Part shown: piece after piece, positions 1 through 11,783 of the stretch
Numbering within the stretch: position 1 is the first letter of the stretch
Layout: every line of letters starts with the position of its first letter
NCBI RefSeq assembly: GCF_963678975.1
Contig: NC_089274.1
Location: 17,997,633-18,061,632 of the forward strand
From: Dysidea avara
Lineage: Eukaryota > Porifera > Demospongiae > Dictyoceratida > Dysideidae
Reading direction: 5' to 3'
DNA length: 64,000 bases
Made by a program: the position numbers and the translations under genes
Notes under the pieces: generated by a model
The model's database searches: none
What the model was told of the DNA's origin: nothing
What the model saw: only the letters and a program-made list of their open reading frames with translations

Positions 1-730
1 TAGTGTTGTCAGCCTGGATCATGGGATCACAACATGGTGACAACATGTGCACTAGAGAAGTTAGTATCCAGTATGATGTGTGCAACATTATCTGAAAAAA
101 TAATATGTGATATTTCTCAAGTCTGCCAAAAAAATCGCTTAGTTTATGGGATTGATAAGCAGCAGCACCAACAGAAGCCAGTCAAGAACTTGAACATCTG
201 CTGTAATTCCTGCCTTTGTCTCTGTGTCCTTTATCATTCTTATCAGTTGCGCTCACATCTACGACAGTGATTATAGCTAGACAGTCGACTTGTTAAGGGA
301 AAGTTATCCTCATCTGAGTAACCCAACTACTTAAGGGTTATGATCTCTCTAGTAAACATGTACGTCTTTCAGCCAACAATCAAAAATCAAGACATTACAA
401 GCAATTTCCACCCACACAAAAATAATTAGAACTGGTTGAAAACTAGTATATTACTAAAGAATACAAGCCCATAGTGACACAAAACTAGTCCTTCAGAGCC
501 CAGTAATAACCTCACTAACCACATAATGATTTAGATTTCCAACATTTGTTAACAGTGCACTTAATCCTGAAACACAGTTTATTTGTAATTCAGCAAAAGA
601 TTGTTTAAGTGTGACAAGAAGGTGATACAATAAAGAGCCTGTCTTATTGACAATAGAAGCCTTGAGTACAACAAGTAGATAGCCAATCAGAAATGCTGAC
701 ATGCAAAGCCTTTTAAGTACAACAACTAAT
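1..730. other. No recognisable gene
   Basis: I see no conserved domain, splice-consistent exon or clear repeat boundary here. The short open frames have no family resemblance. The right end runs into the foldback element that starts near 731. Confidence 0.5.
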
Positions 731-1568
731 GATATTATCCATCCCAAAAACACCTTCGCTGTAAGAAAAAGGTGCGTCCAAGAAACTACCAGTACCTGGA
801 ACCCTATGTAAATAACAGCTCAGAAAAGTAACTGGTAACTTAAAGAGCTGATATCTGGAGCGGCCAAGAATACAACTAACTACAATTACTAAAGTTTTAA
901 TCCATGTAACAACACCTGGCTGTAAAGCAGATGCATGTACAATTATACATGAAAGTAAAAGTAACTGGCAACTGAAACAGCTGATATCTGAAGCAGCCAA
1001 GAATGAATGTTCATATACAACTAATTCAAAATTTAAACATTGAACTTTTATCATTCAGCTGTGTTCTATATTCACTCTTGCTGCAACCTTAAGTAATTTC
1101 TTTTAATTCTATAATTGGCTGGTAATTTGGCCGCCTTTTTTAAATAGTCAGTATATAGAACAAAAAAGGCGGCCAAATTACCAGCCAATTATAGAATTAA
1201 AAGAAATTACTTAAGGTTGCAGCAAGAGTGAATATAGAACACAGCTGAATGATAAAGGTTCAATGTTTAAATTTTGAATTAGTTGTATATGAACATTCTT
1301 TCTTGGCCACTTCGAATATCAGCTGTTTCAGTTGCCAGTTACTTTTACTTTCATGTATAATTGTACATGCATCTGCTTTACAGCCAGGTGTTGTTACATG
1401 GATTAAAACTTTAGTAATTGTAGTTAGTTGTGTTCTTGGCCGCTCCAGATATCAGCTCTTTAAGTTACCAGTTACTTTTCTGAGCTGTTATTTACATAGG
1501 GTTCCAGGTACTGGTAGTTTCTTGGACGCACCTTTTTTTTACAGCGGAGGTGTTTTTGAGATGGATAT
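731..1568. repeat. Foldback (long inverted repeat) element
   Basis: Positions 731-1141 and 1162-1568 are near-perfect reverse complements around a loop of about 20 bp, so the whole unit is a hairpin of about 840 bp. Both arms carry the same open frame of about 110 codons with a few substitutions. That follows from the palindrome and is not evidence of a gene. The low divergence suggests a young foldback or MITE-type element. The superfamily is not identifiable, because I could not see a convincing target duplication. Confidence 0.85.
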
Positions 1569-3249
1569 CACTCATTTTTGTCAGTGATATACTCTACAAA
1601 TTGGTTAAAAGGGTAACTTTTATATGATGTTTGAAAATGAGCAATTAAAATTAACACAGAGTATTATCTCGGAGAGTCAAAGATGCACCTGTCATCTTGT
1701 CTGACAGTGTTATAAAAAGCCATACATACTAATGACTGTTTCACAATACCGTTCAGAAGTATGACTTTACAGTGTAGTATGACTGTTCTATCTATCAAAG
1801 TAAATCTATCTTTACTGCATGCAACAATTACTGTTAGAATATCCCATATCTGTGCATGGTAAATGCTTCGGACACCTTATGCTCAAAAGTAAACTTCCAA
1901 GTGCCTAATTAGTTCACAGTATATACACAGCCAAATATTGTCACTATTATCAAGAGTCCTTAATAAGAGTACATTACGGACTCTTAAATTGTTATTATTA
2001 TAATATTATAACCATTTTTTGTACTGTGTTCACAGCTTCAGGATTGGAGCAGCAGAGAAAGGGATGGGACACTCAATCATCAAGACTCGGGGAGATGGAA
2101 TAGTATTGCCATGAACAATGCTGGTACTAACCCCTCAAGGGTTACATAGCTCTGATCTTATACACTGGTTACATAGATATAACCAGTGTATAAGATCAGA
2201 GCCTTGATCATCACCTTTTGACTGAATTTTTATACTTGATGAAGCAATTAAAACTAAAAAGTTGTAGTACTTACACTTTCCTCAGGGAGCATACTCCCAG
2301 ACTTCCTGCCTGTTCAGCAGAATAATAGGATGAGCCTTACTACCACTTTCACCTTTACTCTGCAGGTCTCCGGATGTATCAGCAACATAATAATAGCTGT
2401 AGGTAATGCTAGTTAATGCCCCTAGGCAGAGCTATAGGGGTGGGAATTTTACCCTACCATCACAGTACTGTCTGCAGTTCTCGCAGTTCTTTGCCCAGCC
2501 ATCATCAACTGCTGTCAAAACATTAGTCTTCTCCCCCAGACCCTTCCTCAAGCGCGCTTATCACACAAAAATAACTTAATTAGTTTAGCAGTGCACAAAT
2601 AATTCTTGACAGCTTATACTATATTAAAGTACACGTACCGTATTGTTGAACCATGGCATACCACCAGAATCCAGCTTGACAACTATCACGTGATCTATTT
2701 AGGGGAAATCTCGTGGAAAGTCCCTGATCACCTCAAGCGGACATATGTGATAGGCAGTTTTTAATTGAATGTTTAAGAAAATTGCAGTCCACGTCTTTGA
2801 GAAACTCGCCCCTCGTGAGAAACTACAACACTTGAGCAATGCTTAAAGAAAGAAGTAAGAGTCTAGAATACTGAGGTACTCAATGATATATATGCCGGTA
2901 TTGGGGGCTAACGAAATGAGGAGTGAAGTTCGTCCCAGTGTGTAAAGTGCCACATCGCTTGCAATCGTCACACACTGATTAACTGTGAGGGTTTTTGGCT
3001 CGGTTTTTGGACCTGTGCAGAGCTGAAAACTTCTAATGCTACTAAGACTAAGTAGCAGCAAATGCTGGTATTACCTCATGGCGAGATTGTCAACAAGGTG
3101 TACGGACCAACTGCCACCTGCCACTTACATCGTCAGAAGTCCAGGAACTTTGGCTGCAGGTTGAAGAAGTAACTAGCGAATGTAACGTGTGCAATGTTTG
3201 TATGTACTCATTCACACTGCACACTGGTCTAAATGACTGAATTGATATA
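1569..3249. other. Non-coding, one small perfect hairpin
   Basis: No gene recognised. The only clear structure is the hairpin at 2149-2202, listed separately. Around 3065-3105 a stretch resembles 4664-4706, suggesting an old dispersed repeat. Confidence 0.45.
2149..2202. repeat. Perfect 23-bp stem, 8-base loop
   Basis: Positions 2149-2171 and 2180-2202 are exact reverse complements separated by eight bases. Nothing nearby shows whether it is a transposon remnant, a structured RNA or a snap-back mutation. Confidence 0.85.
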
Positions 3250-4339
3250 CAGTGAAACCTGACTAATCAGGTCTTTGTGTAGTCTTTTAAACCCAAATGT
3301 GTCGTTTGTGTAAAAAGTGACAGATTTTTTTTAGGTGTAATAGCTATATGTATTAAATGCCCACCTTTCAGTTTTTACAGGTTATCTGGTCATAGCATGC
3401 GGTTCACCCACTAGCAGTAGCAGTTGGATATGGTCATGGTACATGACATAACTTGTGACCAGGCAGAAACTGAGTGTATGAATTTCAGGTCAGTTAATAT
3501 ATAGAGGAATTGTACCATCTATTGTGTTCTTTTTGTAGTTCTCAGTTGTCAAGTATACATGGACTGTAGTGACATATCAAGGGTGTTGTGAATTTCCAGG
3601 TCAGTCTACATACCAAGGAATGTAGTTGTTTATTATCTCAGGTATGTTTTCTGAATTTCCAGGATCAGGCGTACATACTGTTGTGGTGCGACCAAACTTT
3701 AATACCCCGGTCAGTTTACATGTGGTGCATAGTGATATTTTCCAGTACCCAGATTTTAGGCATATTGTATTTAATACCCACTTGTTGGTTTTCGTAGGCC
3801 ATCTGGTTGTAGCAGTTCACCCAGTAGCAGTTGGATGTGGTCTTGCATAACTTGGAACCATACAGGAACTCAGATGAAAAAGGGTGTTGTAAATTCAGGT
3901 TAGTTAACATACAGAGGAATTGTGTTGTTGCAATTCTCCCTCATCTGGACATCTATTATGCAGACACCTCTATTATCCAGACACCTCTATTATTCAGACA
4001 CCTCTATTATCCAGAAACCTCTATTTGAGCACCTCCATTGTCTGCACAGCCTAAATTAGTCATGTGGCTTCTAGTTTATTGACCACAATGAAGTTAGCAG
4101 TTGAAAGCTGTTTGATGGCTTGTTTATTCTACTAATGATAACTACCACTTGGTTGCTAGGTGATAACGTATTTTTTACCGCTAGGGGAGGGACCATGAAT
4201 GTTCTGTAGTGACTTCAATTCTGCACACTAAACTGCACAGCACAACTGATAGCAATAACATTACTTTGCTTTAGTACAGTTTAGGACATTTCTGATATAG
4301 TAGTATGTACCGGACTGGCTGATAAGAGAGGTTCCATTG
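3250..4339. mobile_element. pogo/Tigger-like non-autonomous element (Tc1-mariner)
   Basis: The left end starts CAGTGAAACCTGACTAATCAG and the right end finishes CTGATAAGAGAGGTTCCATTG. These are imperfect inverted ends, each bordered by TA (3248-3249 and 4340-4341), the target expected of Tc1/mariner elements. Ends of this kind are typical of the pogo/Tigger branch. The inside has no transposase frame. It contains several degenerate direct repeats and a 17-bp tandem block at 3944-4027. The two ends are diverged, so the element is old. Confidence 0.6.
3944..4027. repeat. 17-bp tandem repeat, about 5 units
   Basis: Units of the form CAGACACCTCTATTATC start at 3961, 3978, 3995 and 4012, with a degenerate one before them. 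The unit resembles the terminal sequence of the surrounding pogo-like element, as if its end had been multiplied internally. Confidence 0.85.
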
Positions 4340-5861
4340 TACTCAGATTGTAGGTTCATTGTATTTTATGCCTGCTTGTCACTCTGTAGTTAAGCCAGGA
4401 GGATCCACCAGCCTGGCATGTTAGTTTTTTGTACATTCTCTTTTTACTTCAGTGCCTGCTTGTTGGGGGACTGGTCTCTTGTGTCGTCAGATATCAAGCA
4501 AGTTCATTTGGTGCTGGAGGTTCACGAAAGTGATTAGATCAAGGATCAGATCAACATCAACACACACTGATTCACCATGTCGATGCAATTGGTATTTTAG
4601 ACATATGTGTAAGCAGTGCCAATTCACCGAGACCCGTCAGGTGAAACTTCTAGTAGCTCAAATTCCAGTATTATCTCGTGGCAGGATTGTTGACAAGGTG
4701 TACGGACTGAATACCAAATAACCATGGCTCTGTTATCATTTGTGGTCTCAGATGCTTCCGGATTATACTGTTGTGATGGGACCAAAGTAATATCGAGGTC
4801 AATAATGAGATTCATCTGGCCTGGTAAGATCTTAGCATTATTGTTTATGATCTATTGATTTTCCAGGATGAGGCATACAGTTGTGATGGGAATAAACTAA
4901 TTCATAGGTTACATGACTATCGCATTTTATAGTCAGAATTTTATTGTTAATATCACAAACAATTAATGTGATGTATTTTGTTGTATATTAAGTGACATGC
5001 ATGATGAAAGCCACAATGGGAGTGGTTAGGGTGGGTAATGCTATGTAGCTAACAAGCTGGTTTGAGCTCTACCAGAAGCTTGACAAGCGAGTTGACAAGT
5101 CAAATGTTAAGCAAGTTTAATACACCATGTGTGGCCGTGTGTGGTGTGGCACAAGAATTATGCTTGAAACACCTTCTCTAGTGACTACGTTCTTCACGCT
5201 TTCACACCTTATTTATAAGACATCTGCCAATTATCAACGCTTGAATGAGGCGTGGTATTAAATGGAGTTTAAAAAATTTCTGCTTAAAACGCTTTCCCTA
5301 GGGAACTTCAGGTTCTGCACGCTTTCACAACTTGTTTATCAGACAATAGGGCTTGTGTACACATCGTGTCTTTAAAAGTTACTGTAGGGATTAGAGGTTT
5401 GATCGAAGAAAATACGTGAATGAACAAACCAGAATTAGATAATGTCAGTGCTATACAGACTGTATAAACACAGCTATGTTGACTAGTATAACGTGACGGT
5501 AAGTGTACATAAGGTAGAGAAATAAAGTGAAATATGTGTAAATACGTCTATTTTTATATTTTAGCAAGGTCGCAAGACGATGATGACAACTCTTAAAGAT
5601 TTTTTTAACACATAACGCAATACAAATGCATTGAGAGATGTTGCATAATCCAGGGCTAATATTGTGAAACCGTCCCTACACGTAAATAACTCATAGTAGT
5701 GGCCGCACGCCTTTTAATTGGGCATGTGCTTCGTAGTTTCTTGGCCGTGTGACTCACTACTGTGAGTCTTGATGAGAAGCCAATGAGATCCAGAAGTCTT
5801 TAAGTGTTGAAGTAAAGTGGTCACTATGTAATTAGTAGGCAATCACACATTTTCATACAAA
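4340..5861. other. No gene; weak direct repeats
   Basis: No protein family is recognisable. Positions 5160-5225 and 5281-5345 are similar direct copies containing CACGCTTTCACA. Fragments at 4750-4900 repeat the phrase CTGTTGTGATGGGA. These look like worn repeats. Confidence 0.4.
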
Positions 5862-5953
5862 TAGGGAATAATTGTACACGACAGCCAAATTACACTCTGG
5901 CTTCACCTCATTTTAAGTGCAATTTTGACTATTACTCGTACAGTTATTCCCTA
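5862..5953. repeat. Small terminal-inverted-repeat unit (92 bp)
   Basis: The sequence starts TAGGGAATAATTGTAC and ends with GTACAGTTATTCCCTA, nearly its reverse complement, around a spacer of about 60 bp. This is a possible very short MITE with an unknown family. Confidence 0.5.
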
Positions 5954-5993
5954 ATTGCACTCATGTGTGTGAACTCATACCAAGAGTTCATAA

Positions 5994-6660
5994 TCAAGAC
6001 ACATGGTAGTGTGTCGTGCTGTCCAAGAAGCCAGCGCGCCACACCATGAGTATATTAACAGGAAGAAAGAAAATGCAATTTTCACACCTATGTAGCTCTG
6101 TGATCCCTAATCCGATTGGACCCAAATTTGCTAGAGAAGCTCCGGCCAGTTAGGGGAGTATACATACCAAATTTGAAGAAAATCGCTCCAGCCACTTCCG
6201 AGATATGAGCGAACAAAATTTCATTTTAATTTCTTCGTTTTTTCTTCTTCATTTCGCACACTTCACAAAATCTGCCATAAAACTCAAATGCGTGCTTGGA
6301 TCGGGCTGAAATGTGGCACATGTAAAGGGCTCATTAAGGCGGAGCTCAGTACCAACTTTGGTAGGAATCCGATGAACATTCACAGAGTTATGACCAATTA
6401 TTTGCGTAAAATAAGGTCAAAGGTCTGTCACGCCTACAGGGTAAACCCCTTGGAGGAATCGGTTGAAAATTGATATGTAGATGGAGTAACCATCGTAGGA
6501 GTGCCTTTTTGTGGTTTGAAAGGAATCGGGATAAAGACCATGGAGATATGACACTAAACCCAACCTGTGTCAAAATTATGCAATCAATTTTTATGAATAA
6601 AAAACTATTACCGTATAGGGGAATTTGTGAATTGGGAATATTTATGGATTTTTCATGTGT
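5994..6660 (+). repeat. End module of the composite minisatellite repeat, copy M1
   Basis: This begins with TCAAGACACATGG, a short imperfect hairpin and a GC-rich box like the other copies (M2 7878-8682, M3 15075-15906, M4 58726-59553). It then follows them over about 650 bp, including the phrase CACGCCTACAGGGTAAACC. It is truncated where the foldback at 6665 starts and lacks its own array. Its open frames are shadows of a non-coding repeat. Confidence 0.75.
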
Positions 6661-6664
6661 CACA

Positions 6665-7353
6665 AAAATTTACGAAACTGGACCATGACTGGACGTATAA
6701 AACTTGGCAGTCAATAGACAAAATGTGAAAAAGCAGCTCTGTCAGGTACTCTTATATATTAAAGAAGGTTTAGGATTAGTTGTTAATGTTTTTAAAAGCT
6801 TTCTAGCGACATATTTAGCGAGAAAATTCAATAAGAGGGTGGTTTTGCTCGTACTCATGCCTGATACAGACATTGGCATAACAGCCTCACTGTTAAAGCT
6901 TCGGAGCTCAAACTCCCGACACAACATTGGTGTGAACTGGTTAACAACAAGACGTGCTCAATTACAAAATCGGGCTGCTTGTTCAGCAGAAACCTCAACT
7001 TCAATTTTGCCATTGGAAATGTACGGTGATATTGAAGTCGAGATTTCTACTAAACACGTAGCACGATTTTGTAACTGAACACGTCTTGTTGTTAAGCAGT
7101 TCACAGCAATGTTGTGTCGGGGGTTTGAGCTCCGAAGCTTTAACAGTAAGGCTGTTATGCCAATGTCCGTATCAGGCATGGGTACGAGTAAAACCACCCT
7201 CTTAGCGAAGTTTCTCTCTAAATATCTCGCTAGAAAGCTTTGAAAAACATTAGCAACCAATTCTAAACCTTCGTTAATACATAAGAGTACCTCATAGGGC
7301 TGCTTTTTAACATTTAGTCCAGTTGCCTCGTAAATTTATACGTCCAGTTTTAT
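6665..7353. repeat. Foldback element of about 690 bp
   Basis: The two halves are reverse complements around a centre near 7010-7020. Because of this, a frame of about 100 codons on the plus strand (6704-7078) and one on the minus strand (6958-7260) encode nearly the same peptide. The outer ends share ACTGGACGTATAAA and its complement. It separates end module M1 from the 31-bp array at 7385. I see no homology to a known protein. Confidence 0.8.
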
Positions 7354-7384
7354 TTATGTTCCGTATACTTCGAGTATGCGAGTA

Positions 7385-7877
7385 CTCTCTACAAGGAAAC
7401 TTCTTCTAGCTGATCTCTCTACAGGGAGATTTGTTTGTAGCTGAACTCTCTACGGGTGATTTGTTTGCAGCTGAACTCTCTACATGATGGTTTCTTTCTC
7501 TCTACAAGGTAACTTCTTCTAGCTGATCTCTCTACAGGGCGATTTGTTTGTAGCTGAACTCTCTACATGATGGTTTCTTTGTAGCTGAACTCTCTGCGAG
7601 GTAACTTCTTCTAGCTGATCTCTCTACAGGTTGATTTGTTTGTAGCTGAACTCTCTACATGGTGGTTTCTTTGTAGCTGAACTCTACGAGGTGATTTCTT
7701 CTAGCTGAACTATCTCTTTCCATAGTTGCATGAACTCCCCACAAGGTAACTCCTTCTAGCTGATCTCTCTACAGGCTGAATTGTTTGTAGCTGATCTCTC
7801 TACAGGGTGACTTGTTTGTAGCTGATCTCTATACAGGTTACTTGTTTCTAGCTGATCTCTTGAATTCTCTTCAGGGT
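7385..7877 (-). repeat. 31-bp minisatellite array (about 16 units)
   Basis: Tandem units of 30-31 bp have the core TAGCTGAACTCTCTACA. They come in a few recurring variants (ending CAAGGTAACTTCTTC, CAGGGTGATTTGTTTG or CATGGTGGTTTCTTTG). It is the shortest of three arrays with this unit in the window. The orientation label is relative to the array at 59580. Confidence 0.9.
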
Positions 7878-8682
7878 GACTGCTCTATTAGGATGACTGC
7901 TCTATTAGAGTATCTCGATCTCGCACTTGCTACACCAAGTTGGATTTCGTGTTATAACTCCGTGGCTTTATGTCTGATTCTTCTACACCCTTTCTAAGAT
8001 GATTAGTCCATCTATACATTTTCAAAGCATTACTCCAAGCGGTTTATCTGGTAGGCGTGGCAAGCAGTCGTTTTTTATTAGCTAATCTCGATTGCATAAT
8101 TGTTACACACTGTTGGTTTTTTCGTTGTATCTTCCTGGTTTTTAGCTCGATTTCTTTCAAACCACAAAAGGTTTGAGGTTCAATAGTTAACCTATTCACC
8201 CACCGATTTTCAGCTTCTTCCCATACACGGTTTACCCTGTAGGCGTGACAACATATTGGTGTTATTTTTCGTGAATAATCGCTCATAACTCTTTGCCTGC
8301 TTATCGTATTCCAGCCAAAGTTGGTACTGAGATGCGCCCCTTCTGTGTGCCAAATTTCAAAGCAATCGGATATGGCGTTCGCATTTTATAGCAGTTTTTG
8401 TAAGTGTGCGAAAAGAGGAAGAAAAATAAGAAAAAAAACGAAGAAACTAAGCCAATTTGTGAAGTCGCATATCTTGAGAACGCTTGAAGCGATTGCACTC
8501 AAATTTGGAATGTGGAGTGCTGAAGTTGGAGGGCGTGTCCACAGTAAAAATCGTCTTGTTTCATCAAGGCAGCACAGAGCTACGGAGGTGCAAAAATTGC
8601 ATTTTTGTTCTTCCTGTCAATATACTCACGGGTGTTGCGCGCCGGCTTCTTGGGCCGCACGAGACACTACCATGTGTCTTGA
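7878..8682 (-). repeat. End module of the composite minisatellite repeat, copy M2
   Basis: This matches M3 (15075-15906) closely along its whole length and is in reverse orientation to M1 and M4. It joins the array at a TGACTGCTCTATTAGAG box and ends in the ACACTACCATGTGTCTTGA hairpin next to a TA microsatellite (8683-8704). The similar frames in M2 and M3 carry no recognised domain. Confidence 0.8.
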
Positions 8683-8884
8683 TATATATATATATATATA
8701 TATAATTTGTACAATTACTGATAAATCTGAATTAGTTAAAGTATTTAAAATCTGTTTCATCTTGTTCTTCTTCCTGTGGTAAAGAAAAAATTAAAGGTTA
8801 AAAAAGCCCTAAAGCTGGCCATAGGCCGGCTATGGGGGTATACAAATACAAAAAGGGGGTATACAAATACAAAAAGAAGTGAAA
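8683..8884 (+). repeat. TA microsatellite plus linker segment of the composite repeat
   Basis: After the TA run comes a linker containing CTTCTTCCTGTG, AGCCCTAAAGC, GGCCATAGGCCGGC and a duplicated GTATACAAATACAAAAAG. The same linker lies at 11784-11965 (reverse) and 62937-63111 (forward), in each case between a 31-bp array and the hairpin MITE. Here it instead abuts the outer tip of module M2, so this copy is rearranged. Confidence 0.75.
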
Positions 8885-9241
8885 TCTAATCCAAAACAGC
8901 CAAGCTGTAAAAAAAGAGTGTGACCCTCAGAAAGGCTATAGTGAAAAAAGATGTGAAATCCAAGGTGGCGGCCAAGAAATGGCTGTGATGGTAGGTTAAT
9001 GGTAAAAAATTTAATAACAACAATTCAGGTGAATTTTGTGCCAAGACCAAGTGGCACCTGAATTGTCGTTATTAAAATCAAGCGGTACAAAATTCACCTG
9101 AATTGTCATTATTAAAATTTTTACCATTAACCTACCATCACAGCCATTTCTTGGCCACCACCTTGGATTTCACATCTTTTTTCACCATAGCCTTTCTGAG
9201 GGCCGCACACTTTTTTTACAGCTTGGCTGTTTTGGATTAGA
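8885..9241. mobile_element. Hairpin MITE, copy 1
   Basis: It begins TCTAATCCAAAACAGCC and ends in the reverse complement. The two halves pair almost along their whole length with a small central loop. Other copies lie at 11456-11783, 63112-63272 (partial) and 63382-63648. There is no coding capacity. The flanks at 63382-63648 are TA-rich, consistent with TA targeting, but the superfamily is not certain. Confidence 0.85.
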
Positions 9242-10327
9242 TAATATATATACTAAGGAGAGTATCCTACTCTCATATATCCCTGTAGAAGGGCGTATCA
9301 TGAAGTTATGATGTAACAATTCTGAGTTCGCCCGTTTCTCTTTGTATAATTAATTATGTCATTAATTGAACATAATATCTATTGAACATGTGCCTAACAA
9401 TGTTGCTAGCAATCGAACTAACTCGAGCTCTTAGCACTTTTCACTGAACTACAAGCGTATCTTCATGGGTTTAACACAACTGCATAGGCATTTTCTTGCC
9501 TGGCCATTCGTGAATATGACTTTCCTGAATGTTGTGATTGTAAGGTTTGTTCTATAACATATATCCATGGTGTAAGGCAAAAGGATGATTCCTACCCTAC
9601 GAAATCACGAATCTTGAGTTTTTATAATAGGGGGTAGCAAAACTTGATACCATACTTTTACATAATGAGCAGCCATAAAAGTACAAGAATCATTAGAATT
9701 TTGCCAACATACTTGCCATACTAAGGCCAACATTTATTAATTCCTTGTTTCCCACATCACCCGCCTGCATGCCAGTTTTCCTATTAAATTTATTTAGAAA
9801 TACAAATAATTTGTGTCAAAGATCAAGATACTCTAATAGAGCAGCTATCAACTCTAATATAACACTCAGCTAGCTTACTACAGCAATCAAAACCATTACT
9901 TATCTAGTGGGAGGCATTTTACTACGTAGCTACAAACTCCTCCAAAAAGTTTGGAAAGTGCTTTGTTGTTGTCTGTGACACATATGAAAAGCCAGTCCTT
10001 TGAAACACCTAGCCTGTTGCTTGAAACACGGTGGCTAGTGGACAGTGTATTGCACCATTTTGAAGGTTCACCAAAATAATGAAATTATATTTATTAATAA
10101 TAATAACTGCCCACCCTCACTACCTGATTGCTAGGTGACAGGAAACAAGGAATAATCTTATTATTTTATTTATAATGTGCAGGACTCAGAATTGAGTGTA
10201 GCGTACATGTACAGATACAATTGATTAAAATATATAGATTATTTTCTATGTTGGCCTAAGAGCTGAGGATAGTTAGCACGCTAAAACTAAGCAAAATGTT
10301 TGACACCGCCATTAGGCCCCGCCATTA
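9242..10327. other. No gene recognised
   Basis: No domain or exon is visible. A copy of the dispersed ACTCTAATAGAGCAG motif lies at 9821-9845. The end carries a 14-bp direct duplication containing GCCATTAGGCCCC. Confidence 0.45.
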
Positions 10328-10782
10328 GGCCCCTATTTGGTGATTATTAGTTTCTCATCCACCACCCGCATCCTTCTTAAGCTACCGCATGGTAAGCCAT
10401 TATTTACTCTGTGCATGCCCAGAAGAACACGTGATACCAAACTGATATAATTTTTTGTTAATGAACGCTACAATGCGCTATATATTGCCAGGAGAACTGT
10501 TGTTTTCCTTAGCAAATTGCTGCAGTACCAGTTGCAATCGTGTTCTATCGACTTCATCAAAGCAGGCTTTCAGTTGACTGTCGAAAAACAGTTGGTGATC
10601 ACAAAAAGTAGAATCAGCTGGTGAAGGAAACGTTTGTAGTAAGAAAGAAAGACAATTTGGACAAGGTCTGTACATCAGTGTGTTAATATTATAAAATAAT
10701 GGCATAATGGTAATACCCTCCCGCCCGCATCATAATAATTAGAAAGGCTGGATGAGAAACTAATAATCACCAAATAGGGGCC
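10328..10782. mobile_element. PIF/Harbinger-like MITE with TTA target duplication
   Basis: The 34-bp inverted ends are exact (10328-10361 and 10749-10782, starting GGCCCCTATTTGGTG), and each is flanked by TTA. A three-base TTA duplication with G-rich ends is typical of PIF/Harbinger. Inside lies a 75-codon ATG frame on the minus strand (10478-10705) containing a CPNC motif. It has no family match I recognise and may be chance. Confidence 0.8.
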
Positions 10783-11027
10783 TTAGCCATAATACATTTC
10801 TTGACCAACAAAACTCGGAGCATGTCACGGAAAGGTTAACATGACCACACCTTAAAATGGCAACCCAATATACCTTCTGTGGGAAATTTAATTGGCTCAG
10901 TGATTTAAAAATAATAATTAACTCGACCATTATACAAAAGTAACTTAGATATTGCTGTAACAATATACACCTATTAAACTACTACCTATATACTTATTAC
11001 TAGCTATGTACTTAATAACTTAGCCTT
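10783..11027. other. Unassigned non-coding interval
   Basis: AT-rich sequence without a recognisable feature, between the PIF/Harbinger-like MITE and the LINE 3' end. Confidence 0.4.
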
Positions 11028-11425
11028 ATTTATTTATTTATTTATTGTTAATCAGCAGGACCCTCCAGGGGTATAATGCTGATGTACAATTACATGTGTA
11101 CAATTTCATAGTTACTTAACTATATAAGTATGTACAATTACTTAATTATATACATATGTACAATTACAATAATAAACTATAAAAATATATACAATTACGA
11201 TAAGTTACTTAACTATATACATAGAAGGGGCTAATTTTTGCTTAAATTCTTCAACACAGTCAGTCTCAATAATCTCATCATCTAATCTATTCCATTCTGG
11301 TACAGTTCTTGGGAGGAAGGAATATTTATATACATCAGTTCTTGGTTGGTAAGGTACTAGTTTAAAGTTGTGTGAGTGTCGGGTCCGTAATACAGTAGAT
11401 TTAAATGGGAGATAACAGTTCGGTA
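11028..11425 (-). mobile_element. LINE 3' end (C-terminus of the reverse-transcriptase ORF and 3' UTR)
   Basis: The minus strand from 11425 to 11222 encodes the usual tail of a non-LTR retrotransposon ORF2. It contains LRTRHSHNFKLVPYQ, then YSFLPRTVPEWNRLDDE, then VEEFKQKL, without a stop. A 3' UTR of about 190 bp follows and ends in a TTTATTTATTTATT tail (plus-strand sense) at 11028. This is a 5'-truncated insertion of the CR1/L2/Jockey type. The good frame suggests it is not very old. MITE copy 2 sits just beyond its broken end. Confidence 0.8.
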
Positions 11426-11455
11426 TAATTAATAAATCATGTAGTAGCTACTTTA

Positions 11456-11783
11456 TCTAATCCAAAACAGCCAAGCTGTAAAAAAAGTGTGCGGCCCTCA
11501 AAAAGGCTATGGTGAAAAAAGTTGTGAAATCCAAGGTGGCGGCCAAAAAATGGCTGTGATGGTAGGTTAATGGTAAAATTTTTAATAACAACAATTCAGG
11601 TGAATTTGGTGCCGCTTGGTCAATTGGCACAAAATTCACCTGAATTGCCGTTATTAAAATTTTTACCATTAACCTACCATCACAGCCATTTCTTGGCCGC
11701 CACCTTGGATTTCACATCTTTTTTCACCATAGCCTTTTTGAGGGCCGCACACTTTTTTTACAGCTTGGCTGTTTTGGATTAGA
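11456..11783. mobile_element. Hairpin MITE, copy 2
   Basis: A full-length copy of the hairpin element seen at 8885-9241, with ends TCTAATCCAAAACAGCC and its complement. It lies directly against the linker of the composite repeat (11784-11965), as the partial copy does at 63112. Confidence 0.85.

Noticed and set aside
6704-7078. 124-codon frame paired with a similar minus-strand frame at 6958-7260
   Set aside because: Identical peptides on opposite strands are the automatic result of a DNA palindrome; no known family.
8321-8782. 153-codon plus-strand frame over end module M2
   Set aside because: It lies in a repeat whose other copies have different open frames in the same place, and has low-complexity Lys and Tyr-Ile runs from the TA microsatellite. 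No domain.
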